A DNA stretch of 64,000 nt from Nesterenkonia salmonea (GCF_005771525.1 NZ_VAVZ01000013.1:1-64000); one strand, 5' to 3'. Shown: positions 45,437-53,430, counted from the stretch's first letter. Numbers and translations: made by a program. Notes: generated by a model from the sequence alone, not told the origin.

Positions 45437-45450
45437 TTTGCTAGAGCAAA
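45437..45450. promoter_or_regulatory. Operator copy 1 of the HTH regulator (putative)
   Basis: Perfect inverted repeat TTTGCT-AG-AGCAAA. It overlaps the predicted -10 (TATGTT, minus strand 45454-45449) of the vWA operon. Its centre is 22 bp, two helical turns, from the centre of copy 2. Confidence 0.7.
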
Positions 45451-45477
45451 CATATAAGGTTGCTATAGCAAAGTCAA
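45449..45477 (-). promoter_or_regulatory. Promoter of the vWA-protein operon
   Basis: Minus strand: TTGACT (45477-45472), 17-bp spacer, TATGTT (45454-45449). Operator copy 2 fills most of the spacer and copy 1 begins in the -10, so a bound dimer pair would exclude RNA polymerase. The start codon is at 45383, giving a leader of about 60 nt. Confidence 0.55.
45460..45471. promoter_or_regulatory. Operator copy 2 of the HTH regulator (putative)
   Basis: Perfect palindrome TTGCTATAGCAA, extended by one more A/T-type pair with a mismatch. It has the same half-site (TTGCT/AGCAA) as copy 1 and lies within the spacer of the vWA promoter. Confidence 0.7.
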
Positions 45478-45565
45478 TAGCTTGGTGTGCGCCTGTCTCC
45501 CTCGGGTTGCAGGGGCCTGTCGGCCCACTTCGGAAGTCTCCGCCGCCTGCATCCATGCCGTAGAG

Positions 45566-45579
45566 TTTACGGTAGCAAA
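45566..45579. promoter_or_regulatory. Operator copy 3, imperfect, before the HTH gene (putative)
   Basis: TTTACGGTAGCAAA: the right half-site AGCAAA is intact and the left half is degenerate. It lies 25 nt before the regulator start and just after a TAGAGT -10-like box (45561-45566), which suggests weak autoregulation. Confidence 0.45.
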
Positions 45580-45603
45580 CAGACTGCAAAGGAGTGTGTG
45601 TGA

Positions 45604-46137
45604 GTGATGAGTGATACGACCCACACTAATCGGCAAGCTCAACGGGCTGCCTACGGCGAGCCGCTGAATGAGACATTCGATCGAATCCGACAGGCTTTCG
45701 GGCTCAACCAGGCAAGTCTGGCGAGCATCCTGGGCCTGTCAGCCCCGATGCTCTCGCAGCTCAACAGCGCGCAACGCGTAAAGATTGGAAACCCAGCGGT
45801 GCTTTCTCGTGTCCATCAACTCAATGAGTTGGTCGACCAGCTGAACTCCGGACAAGCTCACACTGAGGAGATACCTGCACAGCTGGAGCACATCAAAAAC
45901 TCCAAGGGCACCATGGGGCGGACCACTCAGCTCATGGCGGATCAAGCCTCCGACGCGGCAGTTGTGGCCGGTATCCGTAGTCTTCTGCGCGCTGTCGCCT
46001 CCGGCGCTGAGATTCGTGAATCAGCCGACCTGCTGGAAACTTCCCACCCTAAATTGGCTGAAGTTCTGCGGATTTACGGCACCGGGCCGGCCCATCCGGC
46101 AGTCGATCACTTCGTTGAACACAAAGATCTGTTCTGA
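45604..46137 (+). CDS. HTH (XRE-like) transcriptional regulator
   Basis: 177-aa DNA-binding protein. The helix-turn-helix is near residues 24-60: 'TFDRIRQAFGLNQASLASIL' and 'LSAPMLSQLNSAQRVKIGNP', where the 'QASLASILGLSAPMLSQL' segment has the XRE/Cro pattern. The C-terminal part (about 105-177) is helical and may be for dimerisation or sensing. AAAGGAG (45588-45594) precedes adjacent GTG (45604) and ATG (45607) starts. Repeated TTTGCT/AGCAAA palindromes in the divergent gap make it the likely regulator of the vWA operon and of itself. A tRNA-Gln gene follows 48 nt later. Confidence 0.82.
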   Translation: MMSDTTHTNRQAQRAAYGEPLNETFDRIRQAFGLNQASLASILGLSAPMLSQLNSAQRVKIGNPAVLSRVHQLNELVDQLNSGQAHTEEIPAQLEHIKNSKGTMGRTTQLMADQASDAAVVAGIRSLLRAVASGAEIRESADLLETSHPKLAEVLRIYGTGPAHPAVDHFVEHKDLF

Positions 46138-46185
46138 GATCTGCTCCGGGACCGGTACCATGTATTGCGCGCTGGGAGCGCACAG

Positions 46186-46256
46186 TCCGCCATGGTGTAA
46201 AGGCAGCACATCGGTTTTTGGTACCGGTAGTCTAGGTTCGAGTCCTAGTGGCGGAG
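46186..46256 (+). tRNA. tRNA-Gln (anticodon TTG)
   Basis: 71-nt cloverleaf. The acceptor stem TCCGCCA pairs with TGGCGGA, the anticodon stem TCGGT pairs with ACCGG, the loop TTTTGGT has anticodon TTG at 46218-46220, and the T arm contains GGTTCGAGTCC. The discriminator base is G and CCA is not encoded. It lies between the HTH gene and glmU. Confidence 0.95.
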
Positions 46257-46287
46257 CTTGATGACAACTGAGAGCAGGAGCGCCTAC

Positions 46288-47760
46288 GTGTCAGACACTG
46301 AAGTCCGCCCCACAGCAGTCATTGTGCTTGCAGCCGGGGCCGGGACAAGAATGAAGTCACGTACTCCCAAGATTCTCCATACGCTCGGTGGGCTCTCGAT
46401 GATCGGCCATTCGCTCTCGGCCGCGCGAGCCCTGAATCCACAGCAATTAGTGGCAGTTGTGCGCCACCAGCGGGAAACGGTCGCCGCACACATCACCAGT
46501 CATGACCCTGCAGTCCTTCTCGCGGATCAGGATGATGTTTCCGGCACCGGGCGTGCTGTCGAATGTGGGCTGGAGGCGCTCGCTGCGCGCGGTGTCTCCA
46601 CCAACACCGGAACAATAGTGGTGACCTATGGAGATGTCCCCCTGCTGACTCCTGAACTGCTGCGCGATCTCGTTGCGGAGCATCATACGACCGGCAGCGC
46701 TGCCACCGTCCTGACAACCAGACTGGAGGACCCCACTGGATACGGACGAGTGCTGCGCTCCGGTGATGAGGTGACGGGAATTGTCGAGCAGAAGGACGCC
46801 GATGAGGCTCAGCGCCAGGTCAAAGAGATCAACTCGGGGATCTACGCATTCGACGCTGCCGCCCTCACTGAGGCGCTCGCGCAGGTCTCCACAGAGAATG
46901 CTCAGGGCGAGAAGTACCTCACTGATGTGCTCTCCATTGCAAGGTCATCAGGACGTCGGGTATCGGCCCTAGTCACTGAAGATCGATGGCAGGTCGAAGG
47001 TGCCAATGATCGAGTTCAGCTCCAAGCACTCGGCGCCGAACTCAACCGGCGGACAATCTTCGCTGCGATGCGTGCAGGTACCACTGTCATCGACCCAGCC
47101 ACCACGTGGATCGACACCACTGTCACGCTAGAAGAGGACACCACCCTACTGCCCGGCACCCAACTGCACGGTGCCACTCATATCTCACGTGATGCCGTCA
47201 TCGGGCCGGACACCTCGCTGCGCGATGTCACGGTCGGAGAGGGCGCCCAGGTCATTCGAACACACGCCACGGGCGCATCGATCGGAGCAGGCGGCGCCGT
47301 CGGACCCTTCAGCTACCTGCGCCCGGGCACAGTGCTTGGCGAGGACGGAAAAATCGGCGCGTTCTACGAAACAAAAAATGTCACCGTCGGGCGCGGTTCC
47401 AAACTGTCCCACCTGGGCTATGCAGGTGACACCACAATCGGTGAGTACACCAATATTGGCTGCGGCAACATCACAGCCAACTACGATGGGGAAAACAAGC
47501 ACCGCACAGTGATTGGATCGCATGTGCGCACCAGTTCCAATACGGTGTTCGTGGCTCCCGTTGAGATTGGCGACGGCGCCTATACAGGAGCCGGTGCCGT
47601 GGTGCGCAAGAACGTACCTCCCGGAGCGCTCGCACTCTCCGTCGCCCCACAGCGCAACGCCGAGGGGTGGGTTCAGGGCAAACGGCCTGGCTCCGCAGCA
47701 GCGCGTGCGGCCGAGGCTGCACAGAACTATGACGACGACGCCCCCACCGCCACGGACTGA
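46288..47760 (+). CDS. glmU: Bifunctional UDP-GlcNAc pyrophosphorylase / GlcN-1-P acetyltransferase
   Basis: 490-aa enzyme of peptidoglycan precursor synthesis. It acetylates glucosamine 1-phosphate, then forms UDP-GlcNAc. The N-terminal uridyltransferase has 'VLAAGAGTRMKSRTPKILH' and 'DQDDVSGTGRAVECGLEAL'. The C-terminal left-handed beta helix has hexapeptide repeats from about residue 255, including 'YLRPGTVLGEDGKIGAFYET' and 'NIGCGNITANYDG', with the acetyl-CoA site. GTG 46288 is chosen because CAGGAG lies 7 nt before it. The open frame begins at 46258, right after the tRNA, without such a signal. It is followed by prs, 18 nt away. Confidence 0.95.
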   Translation: MSDTEVRPTAVIVLAAGAGTRMKSRTPKILHTLGGLSMIGHSLSAARALNPQQLVAVVRHQRETVAAHITSHDPAVLLADQDDVSGTGRAVECGLEALAARGVSTNTGTIVVTYGDVPLLTPELLRDLVAEHHTTGSAATVLTTRLEDPTGYGRVLRSGDEVTGIVEQKDADEAQRQVKEINSGIYAFDAAALTEALAQVSTENAQGEKYLTDVLSIARSSGRRVSALVTEDRWQVEGANDRVQLQALGAELNRRTIFAAMRAGTTVIDPATTWIDTTVTLEEDTTLLPGTQLHGATHISRDAVIGPDTSLRDVTVGEGAQVIRTHATGASIGAGGAVGPFSYLRPGTVLGEDGKIGAFYETKNVTVGRGSKLSHLGYAGDTTIGEYTNIGCGNITANYDGENKHRTVIGSHVRTSSNTVFVAPVEIGDGAYTGAGAVVRKNVPPGALALSVAPQRNAEGWVQGKRPGSAAARAAEAAQNYDDDAPTATD

Positions 47761-47778
47761 AAGTAGGAACACCCGAGC

Positions 47779-48759
47779 ATGGACGAGATCAGGCAAAGCA
47801 CTGAGAAGACGATGGTCATCGCTTCGGGGAGGGCGCATCCGGAGCTGGCGCAGGAGATCGTCGAAGAGTTGGGCACCCAACTTCTTCCCATGAGCGCATA
47901 CGACTTTGCTAACGGAGAGATCTACGTGCGATCCTCCGATTCAGTTCGTGGCAAGGATGTCTTTCTGCTGCAGTCTCACCCAGCGCCGCTGAACAAATGG
48001 CTTATGGAGCAGTTGCTGATGATCGATTCCATGAAGCGAGCCTCTGCCAAGCGAATCACGGTTGTCTCTCCGTTCTACCCATACTCGCGTCAGGACAAGA
48101 AGGGCCGCGGCCGCGAGCCCATATCCGCCCGTCTGGTCGCTGACCTCTACAAGGCCTCAGGTGCCGACCGCATCATGAGCGTTGATCTGCACACCGATCA
48201 GATCCAGGGGTTCTTCGACGGGCCCGTTGACCACCTGTTCGGAATTCCACTGCTCGCCGATCACATCCGTCAGCAGGTCGCGGGTGAGGAGGTCACGGTG
48301 GTGTCCCCGGACACTGGCCGTGTGCGGGTCGCGGAGCGCTGGGCGGACCGACTGGGTGGGGTTCCGCTCGCGTTCGTGCACAAAACACGTGATCTCACGC
48401 AGCCGAACAGGGCTGAGTCCAAACAGGTTGTTGGCGAGATCGAAGGCCGCACCTGTGTGCTGATCGACGACATGATCGACACCGGGGGGACCATTGCCGG
48501 GGCTGTGTCGATTCTCAAGGATGCCGGAGCAAAGAGCGTGATCATCGCGGCGACGCACGCAATCCTCACCGCTCCTGCCACTGAGAAGCTGTCCAACTGC
48601 GGCGCTCGTGAGGTGGTGGTGACCAACACGCTGCCCATTCCGGCGGAGAAGCGGTTCGAGCAGCTGACGGTCCTGTCGATCGCCCCGATCCTCGCCCGCG
48701 CCATCAAAGAGGTCTTCACCGACGGCTCCGTCACCACCCTGTTCGACGGCGAGGCCTAG
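47779..48759 (+). CDS. prs: Ribose-phosphate pyrophosphokinase
   Basis: 326-aa PRPP synthase: ribose 5-phosphate + ATP to PRPP + AMP, supplying nucleotide, His and Trp synthesis. Conserved blocks are 'MVIASGRAHPELAQEIVEEL' at the N-terminus, the ATP-binding flexible loop region 'SPFYPYSRQDKKGRGREPIS', the metal/ATP signature 'RIMSVDLHTDQIQGFFDGPV', and the ribose 5-phosphate loop 'VLIDDMIDTGGTIAGA'. GTAGGA lies upstream of the ATG. The glmU-prs order is conserved in many Gram-positives and both genes here are probably one operon. Confidence 0.96.
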   Translation: MDEIRQSTEKTMVIASGRAHPELAQEIVEELGTQLLPMSAYDFANGEIYVRSSDSVRGKDVFLLQSHPAPLNKWLMEQLLMIDSMKRASAKRITVVSPFYPYSRQDKKGRGREPISARLVADLYKASGADRIMSVDLHTDQIQGFFDGPVDHLFGIPLLADHIRQQVAGEEVTVVSPDTGRVRVAERWADRLGGVPLAFVHKTRDLTQPNRAESKQVVGEIEGRTCVLIDDMIDTGGTIAGAVSILKDAGAKSVIIAATHAILTAPATEKLSNCGAREVVVTNTLPIPAEKRFEQLTVLSIAPILARAIKEVFTDGSVTTLFDGEA

Positions 48760-48934
48760 GGCTCCGCGGGGTGTACACTATGTAGCTGTGCCCAGGCGAG
48801 GGGACTGACGTCGAATATGATGCCAGTCCCGTGATCGACGGGGTGAGTTCATTCTGGCGGCTGCTTGATGCGGCGTCGATCTCTCTCCTTCTCATCAGCC
48901 TGGCGAAACGACCACAACTGTTGAAGGATTCCCG

Positions 48935-49570
48935 ATGGCTGACAAGATTCTTATCTCTGCTGAAGTGCGCACCGAGTTCGGCAAGGGCGCTGCCCGCCGT
49001 GCACGCCGCGCCGACCAGATTCCCGCTGTGATCTACGGACACGGCGACGATCCACGCCACGTGGTCCTACCTGGCCACCAGACCGCATTGGCCGTGCGTA
49101 ACCCCAATGCGCTGATCACGCTCGACATCGAGGGTGACGAGCAGATGGTGGTTCCCAAAGACATTCAGCGCGACCCGATCAAGCCCTTCATCGTGCACAT
49201 GGACCTGCTGGCCGTGCGCAAGGGCGAGAAGATTGTGGTCGATGTGCCTGTGGACGTCATCGGTGAGCCTGCCGACGGCTTCGAGTTCATGCTCGACCAG
49301 CCGACGGTTCCCGTCGAAGCCGACGCCCTGAACCTGCCCGACTCGGTGAGCATCGACATCACCGACCGCGACGAGAACGCGCTTCCGGAGTCGCTGGTGC
49401 TTCCCTCGGGCACGGAACTGGCGCTCACCGACCTGGAATCCCCTGTGGTCTCCATCTACGAGCCGCAGGAGCAGCCGCTGGAGGACGAGGACGCTGAGGC
49501 TGCAGAGGGCGAAGAGTCCGCTGAGGGTGAAGTGACCGAGACCGGCGCTGAGGGTGACGACTCCGAGTGA
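48935..49570 (+). CDS. rplY: 50S ribosomal protein L25 / general stress protein Ctc
   Basis: 211-aa Ctc-type L25. The N-terminal 5S rRNA-binding domain (about 1-95) has 'LISAEVRTEFGKGAARRARR', 'IPAVIYGHGDDPRHV' and 'DIQRDPIKPFIVHMDLLAV'. The C-terminal TL5/CTC domain (about 96-180) is followed by an acidic Glu-rich tail. AAGGA precedes the ATG. The 175-nt gap before it holds a possible -10 TACACT within the short palindrome GTGTACAC (48770-48777) and a long leader, but no recognised RNA element. pth follows, as in many actinobacteria. Confidence 0.95.
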   Translation: MADKILISAEVRTEFGKGAARRARRADQIPAVIYGHGDDPRHVVLPGHQTALAVRNPNALITLDIEGDEQMVVPKDIQRDPIKPFIVHMDLLAVRKGEKIVVDVPVDVIGEPADGFEFMLDQPTVPVEADALNLPDSVSIDITDRDENALPESLVLPSGTELALTDLESPVVSIYEPQEQPLEDEDAEAAEGEESAEGEVTETGAEGDDSE

Positions 49571-49602
49571 TCGGCAGGGCCGTTGTGCCTTAGCCTGTCT
49601 GT

Positions 49603-50181
49603 ATGGCAGATAACACGTGGCTGGTAGCGGGTCTCGGGAATCCTGGGGCTCGCTACCAGGGTACTCGGCACAATATTGGACAGGTCGTCCTCGACGAACT
49701 CCTGGAGCGGATGGGCGCGAGCTATACGCGGACCAAGGTCGGCGCGAAGGCGGTGGGCGCGCGGCTCGGTGACGGCGGACCGAAGGTGATCTTTGCGATC
49801 TCCGAGGGGTACATGAACGTCTCCGGCAAGCCCATCCGGAAAGTCATGGACTACTTCTCGGTGCCAGCGCACCAGCTGGTGGTCGTTCACGACGAGCTGG
49901 ATCTGGACTTCGGTCGGCTCAAACTCAAACGTGGTGGATCCGAGGGTGGACACAACGGTCTGAAATCCATCACTCAGCACCTCGGGGGAGACCGAGAGTA
50001 CATCCGGGTGCGCGTCGGTATCGGCAGACCTCCCGGACGAATGGACACCGCCGCCTATGTGCTGCAGAAATACTCCGACCGGGAAATGAAGGAACTCCCG
50101 GAGGTTGTCGGCCGCGCGGCGGACGCTGTTGAGGCTGTCCTTCTTCAGGACCTCACGACAGCGCAGAATACTTTCCACTAA
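49603..50181 (+). CDS. pth: Peptidyl-tRNA hydrolase
   Basis: 192-aa Pth1 enzyme that releases peptides from peptidyl-tRNA dropped off ribosomes. Signatures are 'LVAGLGNPGARYQGTRHNIG' with the catalytic His, 'EGYMNVSGKPIRKVMDYF', 'VVHDELDLDFGRLKLKRGGS' with the catalytic Asp, and 'GGHNGLKSITQHLG'. TAGCCT (49591-49596) ends exactly 6 nt before the ATG and no ribosome binding site is present, so its own transcript would be leaderless, although it may also be read through from rplY. Confidence 0.95.
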   Translation: MADNTWLVAGLGNPGARYQGTRHNIGQVVLDELLERMGASYTRTKVGAKAVGARLGDGGPKVIFAISEGYMNVSGKPIRKVMDYFSVPAHQLVVVHDELDLDFGRLKLKRGGSEGGHNGLKSITQHLGGDREYIRVRVGIGRPPGRMDTAAYVLQKYSDREMKELPEVVGRAADAVEAVLLQDLTTAQNTFH

Positions 50182-50270
50182 TCCCCGCGTCAGGCCGTTG
50201 TTGGAGTCTCAGAGTGCTCTAGGAGCCTGATGACCCCACAACTACCTGATAAGTGGCGATCGGGTCCGTC

Positions 50271-50774
50271 TCAGCCCTGAGACTCGATGAACCTGCTCAC
50301 CTCTTTGGCCTGCAGCTCTATGAACTTGGCCATATAGGGTTCAGCCTGGGCCTTCAGCTTCTTGCCGATCAGCGGGACCTTCACATCCACGTCTCCGCGC
50401 ACCGTTGCCAGAGTCTCCGATTCGCTGCGCGAGTGAAGGTTCTGCGAGGCGATTGCCTTCACAGGAGCGTTGGCAACATTCACCAGAGTGTCCGAGCGGC
50501 GTGATCCGCCGGCGTCTGGGGCACCCCAAGTGTCGGTGATGTTCACTGTGACAGTGCCCTTCATCACTTTGCGTGCCAGCTCAGGCAGCTTCTCAGAACC
50601 CATGGCCTGAACTGAGCTGATCACCACACTGCCGTCATCGGCTCGGGTCACATCGAAGCTCTTCAGCTCCGAACCGACTTTGGAGGCCAGGTGCTTGTGG
50701 AACTCCTCAGTGGTGTAGGCCTGGACGATGTTCTCGACCGAGTGGGGGATCACTTTTTCAGATTCGATGGCCAC
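50271..50774 (-). CDS. DUF2505-family protein (START/SRPBCC-like)
   Basis: 167-aa protein of unknown function, recognised as DUF2505 from its length and pattern. 'HSVENIVQAYTTEEFHKHL', 'GSELKSFDVTRADDGSVVIS' and a C-terminal 'VPLIGKKLKAQAEPYMAKFI' amphipathic helix give the helix-grip fold expected of SRPBCC lipid/ligand-binding proteins. No signal peptide. AAGGAG lies well placed before the ATG. It converges with pth and is divergent from the antiporter gene. The ligand is unknown. Confidence 0.85.
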   Translation of the reverse strand: MAIESEKVIPHSVENIVQAYTTEEFHKHLASKVGSELKSFDVTRADDGSVVISSVQAMGSEKLPELARKVMKGTVTVNITDTWGAPDAGGSRRSDTLVNVANAPVKAIASQNLHSRSESETLATVRGDVDVKVPLIGKKLKAQAEPYMAKFIELQAKEVSRFIESQG

Positions 50775-50893
50775 AGTTGCTCCTTGGCTTTGAGGTGCGC
50801 CTTCATTGCCCTGTCATCCTAACGGCAGTTTCGGCACCGCGCGTCGGCCAAGAGGTACCCCGTTCGGCTCAGGCACTGAGTACCATGTGACGA

Positions 50894-52033
50894 GTGACCC
50901 TCTTGAGCCTCGTCCTTCTGATCTGTGGTTTCCTCCTCCTCGTCCTGGGAGGCGAAGCCTTGGTCCGCGGTGCTGCCTCTTTGGGGAAAACCGTTGGACT
51001 CTCCTCACTGATCATTGGCCTGACAGTAGTGGCGTTCGCCACGTCTACGCCAGAGCTCGCTGTCAGTATGGGCGCGGCCTTCAGCGGATCGCCCGGGTTG
51101 GCCGTGGGAAACGTGGTCGGGTCAAATATCGCCAACATACTTTTTGTGATGGGTTTGACGGCGATCTTCGGAGCTCTGCTGGTCAAAGTCCAGCTCATCA
51201 AAGCAGATATCCCCATCATGATCGGGTTCTCCGTCTTGGCGCTGGTGCTTGCGCTGGACGGCGGTTTCTCCCTGATCGACGGCGTGGTGATGTTCAGCCT
51301 GCTGGTGGTCTACCTCGTGGGGACCATCTGGTACGCCCGCCGGAGGCTGTCCCATGGCGAAGATCCCCAGCTCGGAGTTGAAGGCATCCTCGACCAGGGT
51401 GCCGGGCGCCTCACCTCCAGACTGCGGTCCACTCCACTACGGTCCACCACGGTGGACATCATCCTGATAGCGGTTGGTGTGGTGATGTTGGTGGTCGGCG
51501 CCCAGTTCCTCGTCAGTTCGGCCACCACTATCGCGGCCGCCCTAGGAGTCAGTGACCTCATCATTGGGCTGACCATTGTGGCGATAGGCACCTCCCTGCC
51601 GGAACTGGCCACATCAGTCATTGCTGCGGTGCGAGGCGAGCGGGATATGGCCGTCGGCAACCTCGTGGGTTCCAATATCTTCAACATTGGGGCCGTGCTG
51701 GGACTGACCAGCATCTTTTCACCCACGGGAATCGACGTTGACCAGGCTGCTGTGAACTTTGACCTGCCCGTTATGGTCGCCGTTGCACTGGTGTTGCTGC
51801 CCTTGGCTTTCACCGGCCAGGCGATCGCCCGCTGGGAGGGTTTCGTGTTGACGGGCATGTATGTGGCCTACGTGGCGTATCTGGTGCTGGCTGCGGCCGA
51901 CCATGAGGCATTGGGCCCGTTCAGCGCCGCCATGCTGTGGTTTGTGGTGCCTGTGACGCTCCTTTGGGTGAGCGCTCTGGCCATCTACGAGCTTGGCGTA
52001 TACCTGCGCAGGAGAGCGAAGCCAGCCGACTAA
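50894..52033 (+). CDS. Na+/Ca2+ exchanger family antiporter (CaCA, YrbG-like)
   Basis: 379-aa inner-membrane cation antiporter with about ten helices in two inverted repeats. The alpha repeats carry the ion-binding residues: 'GLTVVAFATSTPELAVS' in the first half, followed by 'AVGNVVGSNIANILFVMG', and 'GLTIVAIGTSLPELATS' in the second half, followed by 'AVGNLVGSNIFNIGAVLG'. A cytosolic loop of about 50 residues separates the repeats. TACCAT (50881-50886) is 7 nt before the GTG and no ribosome binding site is seen, so it is probably leaderless. The exact ion cannot be read from sequence. Confidence 0.93.
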   Translation: MTLLSLVLLICGFLLLVLGGEALVRGAASLGKTVGLSSLIIGLTVVAFATSTPELAVSMGAAFSGSPGLAVGNVVGSNIANILFVMGLTAIFGALLVKVQLIKADIPIMIGFSVLALVLALDGGFSLIDGVVMFSLLVVYLVGTIWYARRRLSHGEDPQLGVEGILDQGAGRLTSRLRSTPLRSTTVDIILIAVGVVMLVVGAQFLVSSATTIAAALGVSDLIIGLTIVAIGTSLPELATSVIAAVRGERDMAVGNLVGSNIFNIGAVLGLTSIFSPTGIDVDQAAVNFDLPVMVAVALVLLPLAFTGQAIARWEGFVLTGMYVAYVAYLVLAAADHEALGPFSAAMLWFVVPVTLLWVSALAIYELGVYLRRRAKPAD

Positions 52034-52059
52034 ACCGGCCCAGCACGTACCATCGGTGT

Positions 52060-53328
52060 ATGCACCTGGATGATCTCCCCCGGTTCGGCAGTGTCAGCCT
52101 CATTGGGCTCTTGGCACTGACATCCTGTGGTGGTGGGGGCGAGGACCACCGTTCATCGGTCGAGTACGAGCCAGCTTCACTCAATGAGGCCGATGCGCTG
52201 ACGGAAGTGGTCAATGCCTCTACTCGGTTTGGCTCTGAGTCCCTGTCCGAGCTGGCCGAGGGGCAGAATACAGTGGTGTCCCCGGCGTCGATCCTGGTGG
52301 CTTTGGCCATGCTCGCCGAAGGTGCCCGGGGTCCCGCCGCGCAGGAGCTGGATGGTCTGCTGGGGGCTGCCGGATCCGAGAGGACTGAAGCGTTCAGCGC
52401 CCTCCAAGCAGCCGTGCTGGAATACGATGGTGATCCGGAGGTGGTGCAGGAGGATGAGCTCCCAGAGACCCCGCTCCTGCATCTGGCGAACCAGCTGGTG
52501 CTAGCAGAGTCCACCTCACCGGAGCAGGACTTCATGGATGTCCTCGCAGCTGCCTTCGATGCTGGGGTCGTCACCACGGACTTCGGCGCAGCCGGTTCCC
52601 AACGTCTCCTCGATGACTGGGTCAACGAGCACACCGGCGGGCTGATCGAGGAGTCTGCTGTCGAGACACCCAATGCTGACTTGGTCTTTGTCCTGCAGAA
52701 CGCAATTCTCCTGGCTGCCCGGTGGCAGAGTCAGTTCGATCCGGCCGATACTTCGGAAAGAGACTTCACCACCCCTGATGGCGCCACCGTCGATGCGGAG
52801 ACGATGCACCAGACGCTCGAGGCCGAATACACCGAGCACGACGACGCCCAGATCATACGACTGCCCTACACCGAAGCGTTTGCCATGGATGTGGTGCTGC
52901 CTGCTGAGGGGTCTGCACCAACTGACTTCACCGATGAGGACTGGGCTGCTGTGGATGCTGCTTTTATCGGTCAGGAGCGCGCCACGGTGGATCTGGCACT
53001 GCCGACCGTGGACCTGCGGACTGGTGAAGACCTCGTCGCACTGTTGCGGAACCTGGGCGGATCAGAGACGGTGGCCGGCAATGACCTGTCGCGGATCGAT
53101 CCAGCGGTGGAAATCGGCCAGTTGGCCCACCAGGCCGTGCTCACCATCGATGAAGAAGGAACAGTGGCCGCTGCCGTCACCGAGATCGTTGGGGTGACCT
53201 CTGCACCTGCGGATCCTCCCAAGACCGTCGAGATGACAGTGGATCGGCCGTTCAGCCTGAGAATCGTGCATGAGGAAACCAGCTGGCCCCTCTTCATGGC
53301 TGCCATCTTCGACCCCACTGAGGACTAG
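52060..53328 (+). CDS. Serpin-family serine protease inhibitor, lipoprotein
   Basis: 422-aa bacterial serpin. A short signal peptide 'FGSVSLIGLLALTSC' ends in a lipobox, so it should be anchored outside the membrane. The serpin fold runs to the C-terminus: 'NTVVSPASILVALAMLAEGA', 'VLQNAILLAARWQSQFDP', 'IIRLPYTEAFAMDVVLP' and the terminal 'SWPLFMAAIFDPTED'. The reactive-loop hinge 'EEGTVAAAV' has the small residues required for inhibitory serpins. Counting from P17 Glu puts P1-P1' near Ser-Ala in 'VGVTSAPAD', suggesting elastase- or subtilisin-like targets. ATG 52060 follows TACCAT (52048-52053) by 6 nt, so it is leaderless; the longer frame begins inside the antiporter gene. Confidence 0.9.
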   Translation: MHLDDLPRFGSVSLIGLLALTSCGGGGEDHRSSVEYEPASLNEADALTEVVNASTRFGSESLSELAEGQNTVVSPASILVALAMLAEGARGPAAQELDGLLGAAGSERTEAFSALQAAVLEYDGDPEVVQEDELPETPLLHLANQLVLAESTSPEQDFMDVLAAAFDAGVVTTDFGAAGSQRLLDDWVNEHTGGLIEESAVETPNADLVFVLQNAILLAARWQSQFDPADTSERDFTTPDGATVDAETMHQTLEAEYTEHDDAQIIRLPYTEAFAMDVVLPAEGSAPTDFTDEDWAAVDAAFIGQERATVDLALPTVDLRTGEDLVALLRNLGGSETVAGNDLSRIDPAVEIGQLAHQAVLTIDEEGTVAAAVTEIVGVTSAPADPPKTVEMTVDRPFSLRIVHEETSWPLFMAAIFDPTED

Positions 53329-53347
53329 TCCGCGGCACGGAGGTCCG

Positions 53348-53392
53348 GCAGCACCGCCAAGAGCAGCACTGCCCACAGCAGCACTGCCAAGG
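53348..53392. repeat. Three 15-bp tandem repeats before the clpP pair
   Basis: Units GCAGCACCGCCAAGA, GCAGCACTGCCCACA and GCAGCACTGCCAAGG, followed by a partial fourth (GCAGCA). They fill much of the 102-nt gap between the serpin stop and the first clpP start. Confidence 0.65.
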
Positions 53393-53405
53393 GCAGCAAA
53401 AGTAA

Positions 53406-53420
53406 GCATCTGTGAGATGC
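53406..53420. promoter_or_regulatory. Inverted repeat GCATCT-GTG-AGATGC before the clpP pair
   Basis: Perfect 6-bp arms with a 3-bp centre, 10 nt before the first candidate start codon. Position and symmetry suit an operator, perhaps for the ClgR-like regulator encoded downstream; a small hairpin in the leader is the alternative. Confidence 0.4.
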
Positions 53421-53430
53421 GCAGACAACA

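Noticed and set aside
48770-48777. GTGTACAC before rplY as an operator
   Set aside because: An 8-bp palindrome is expected by chance and no second copy or flanking symmetry was seen.
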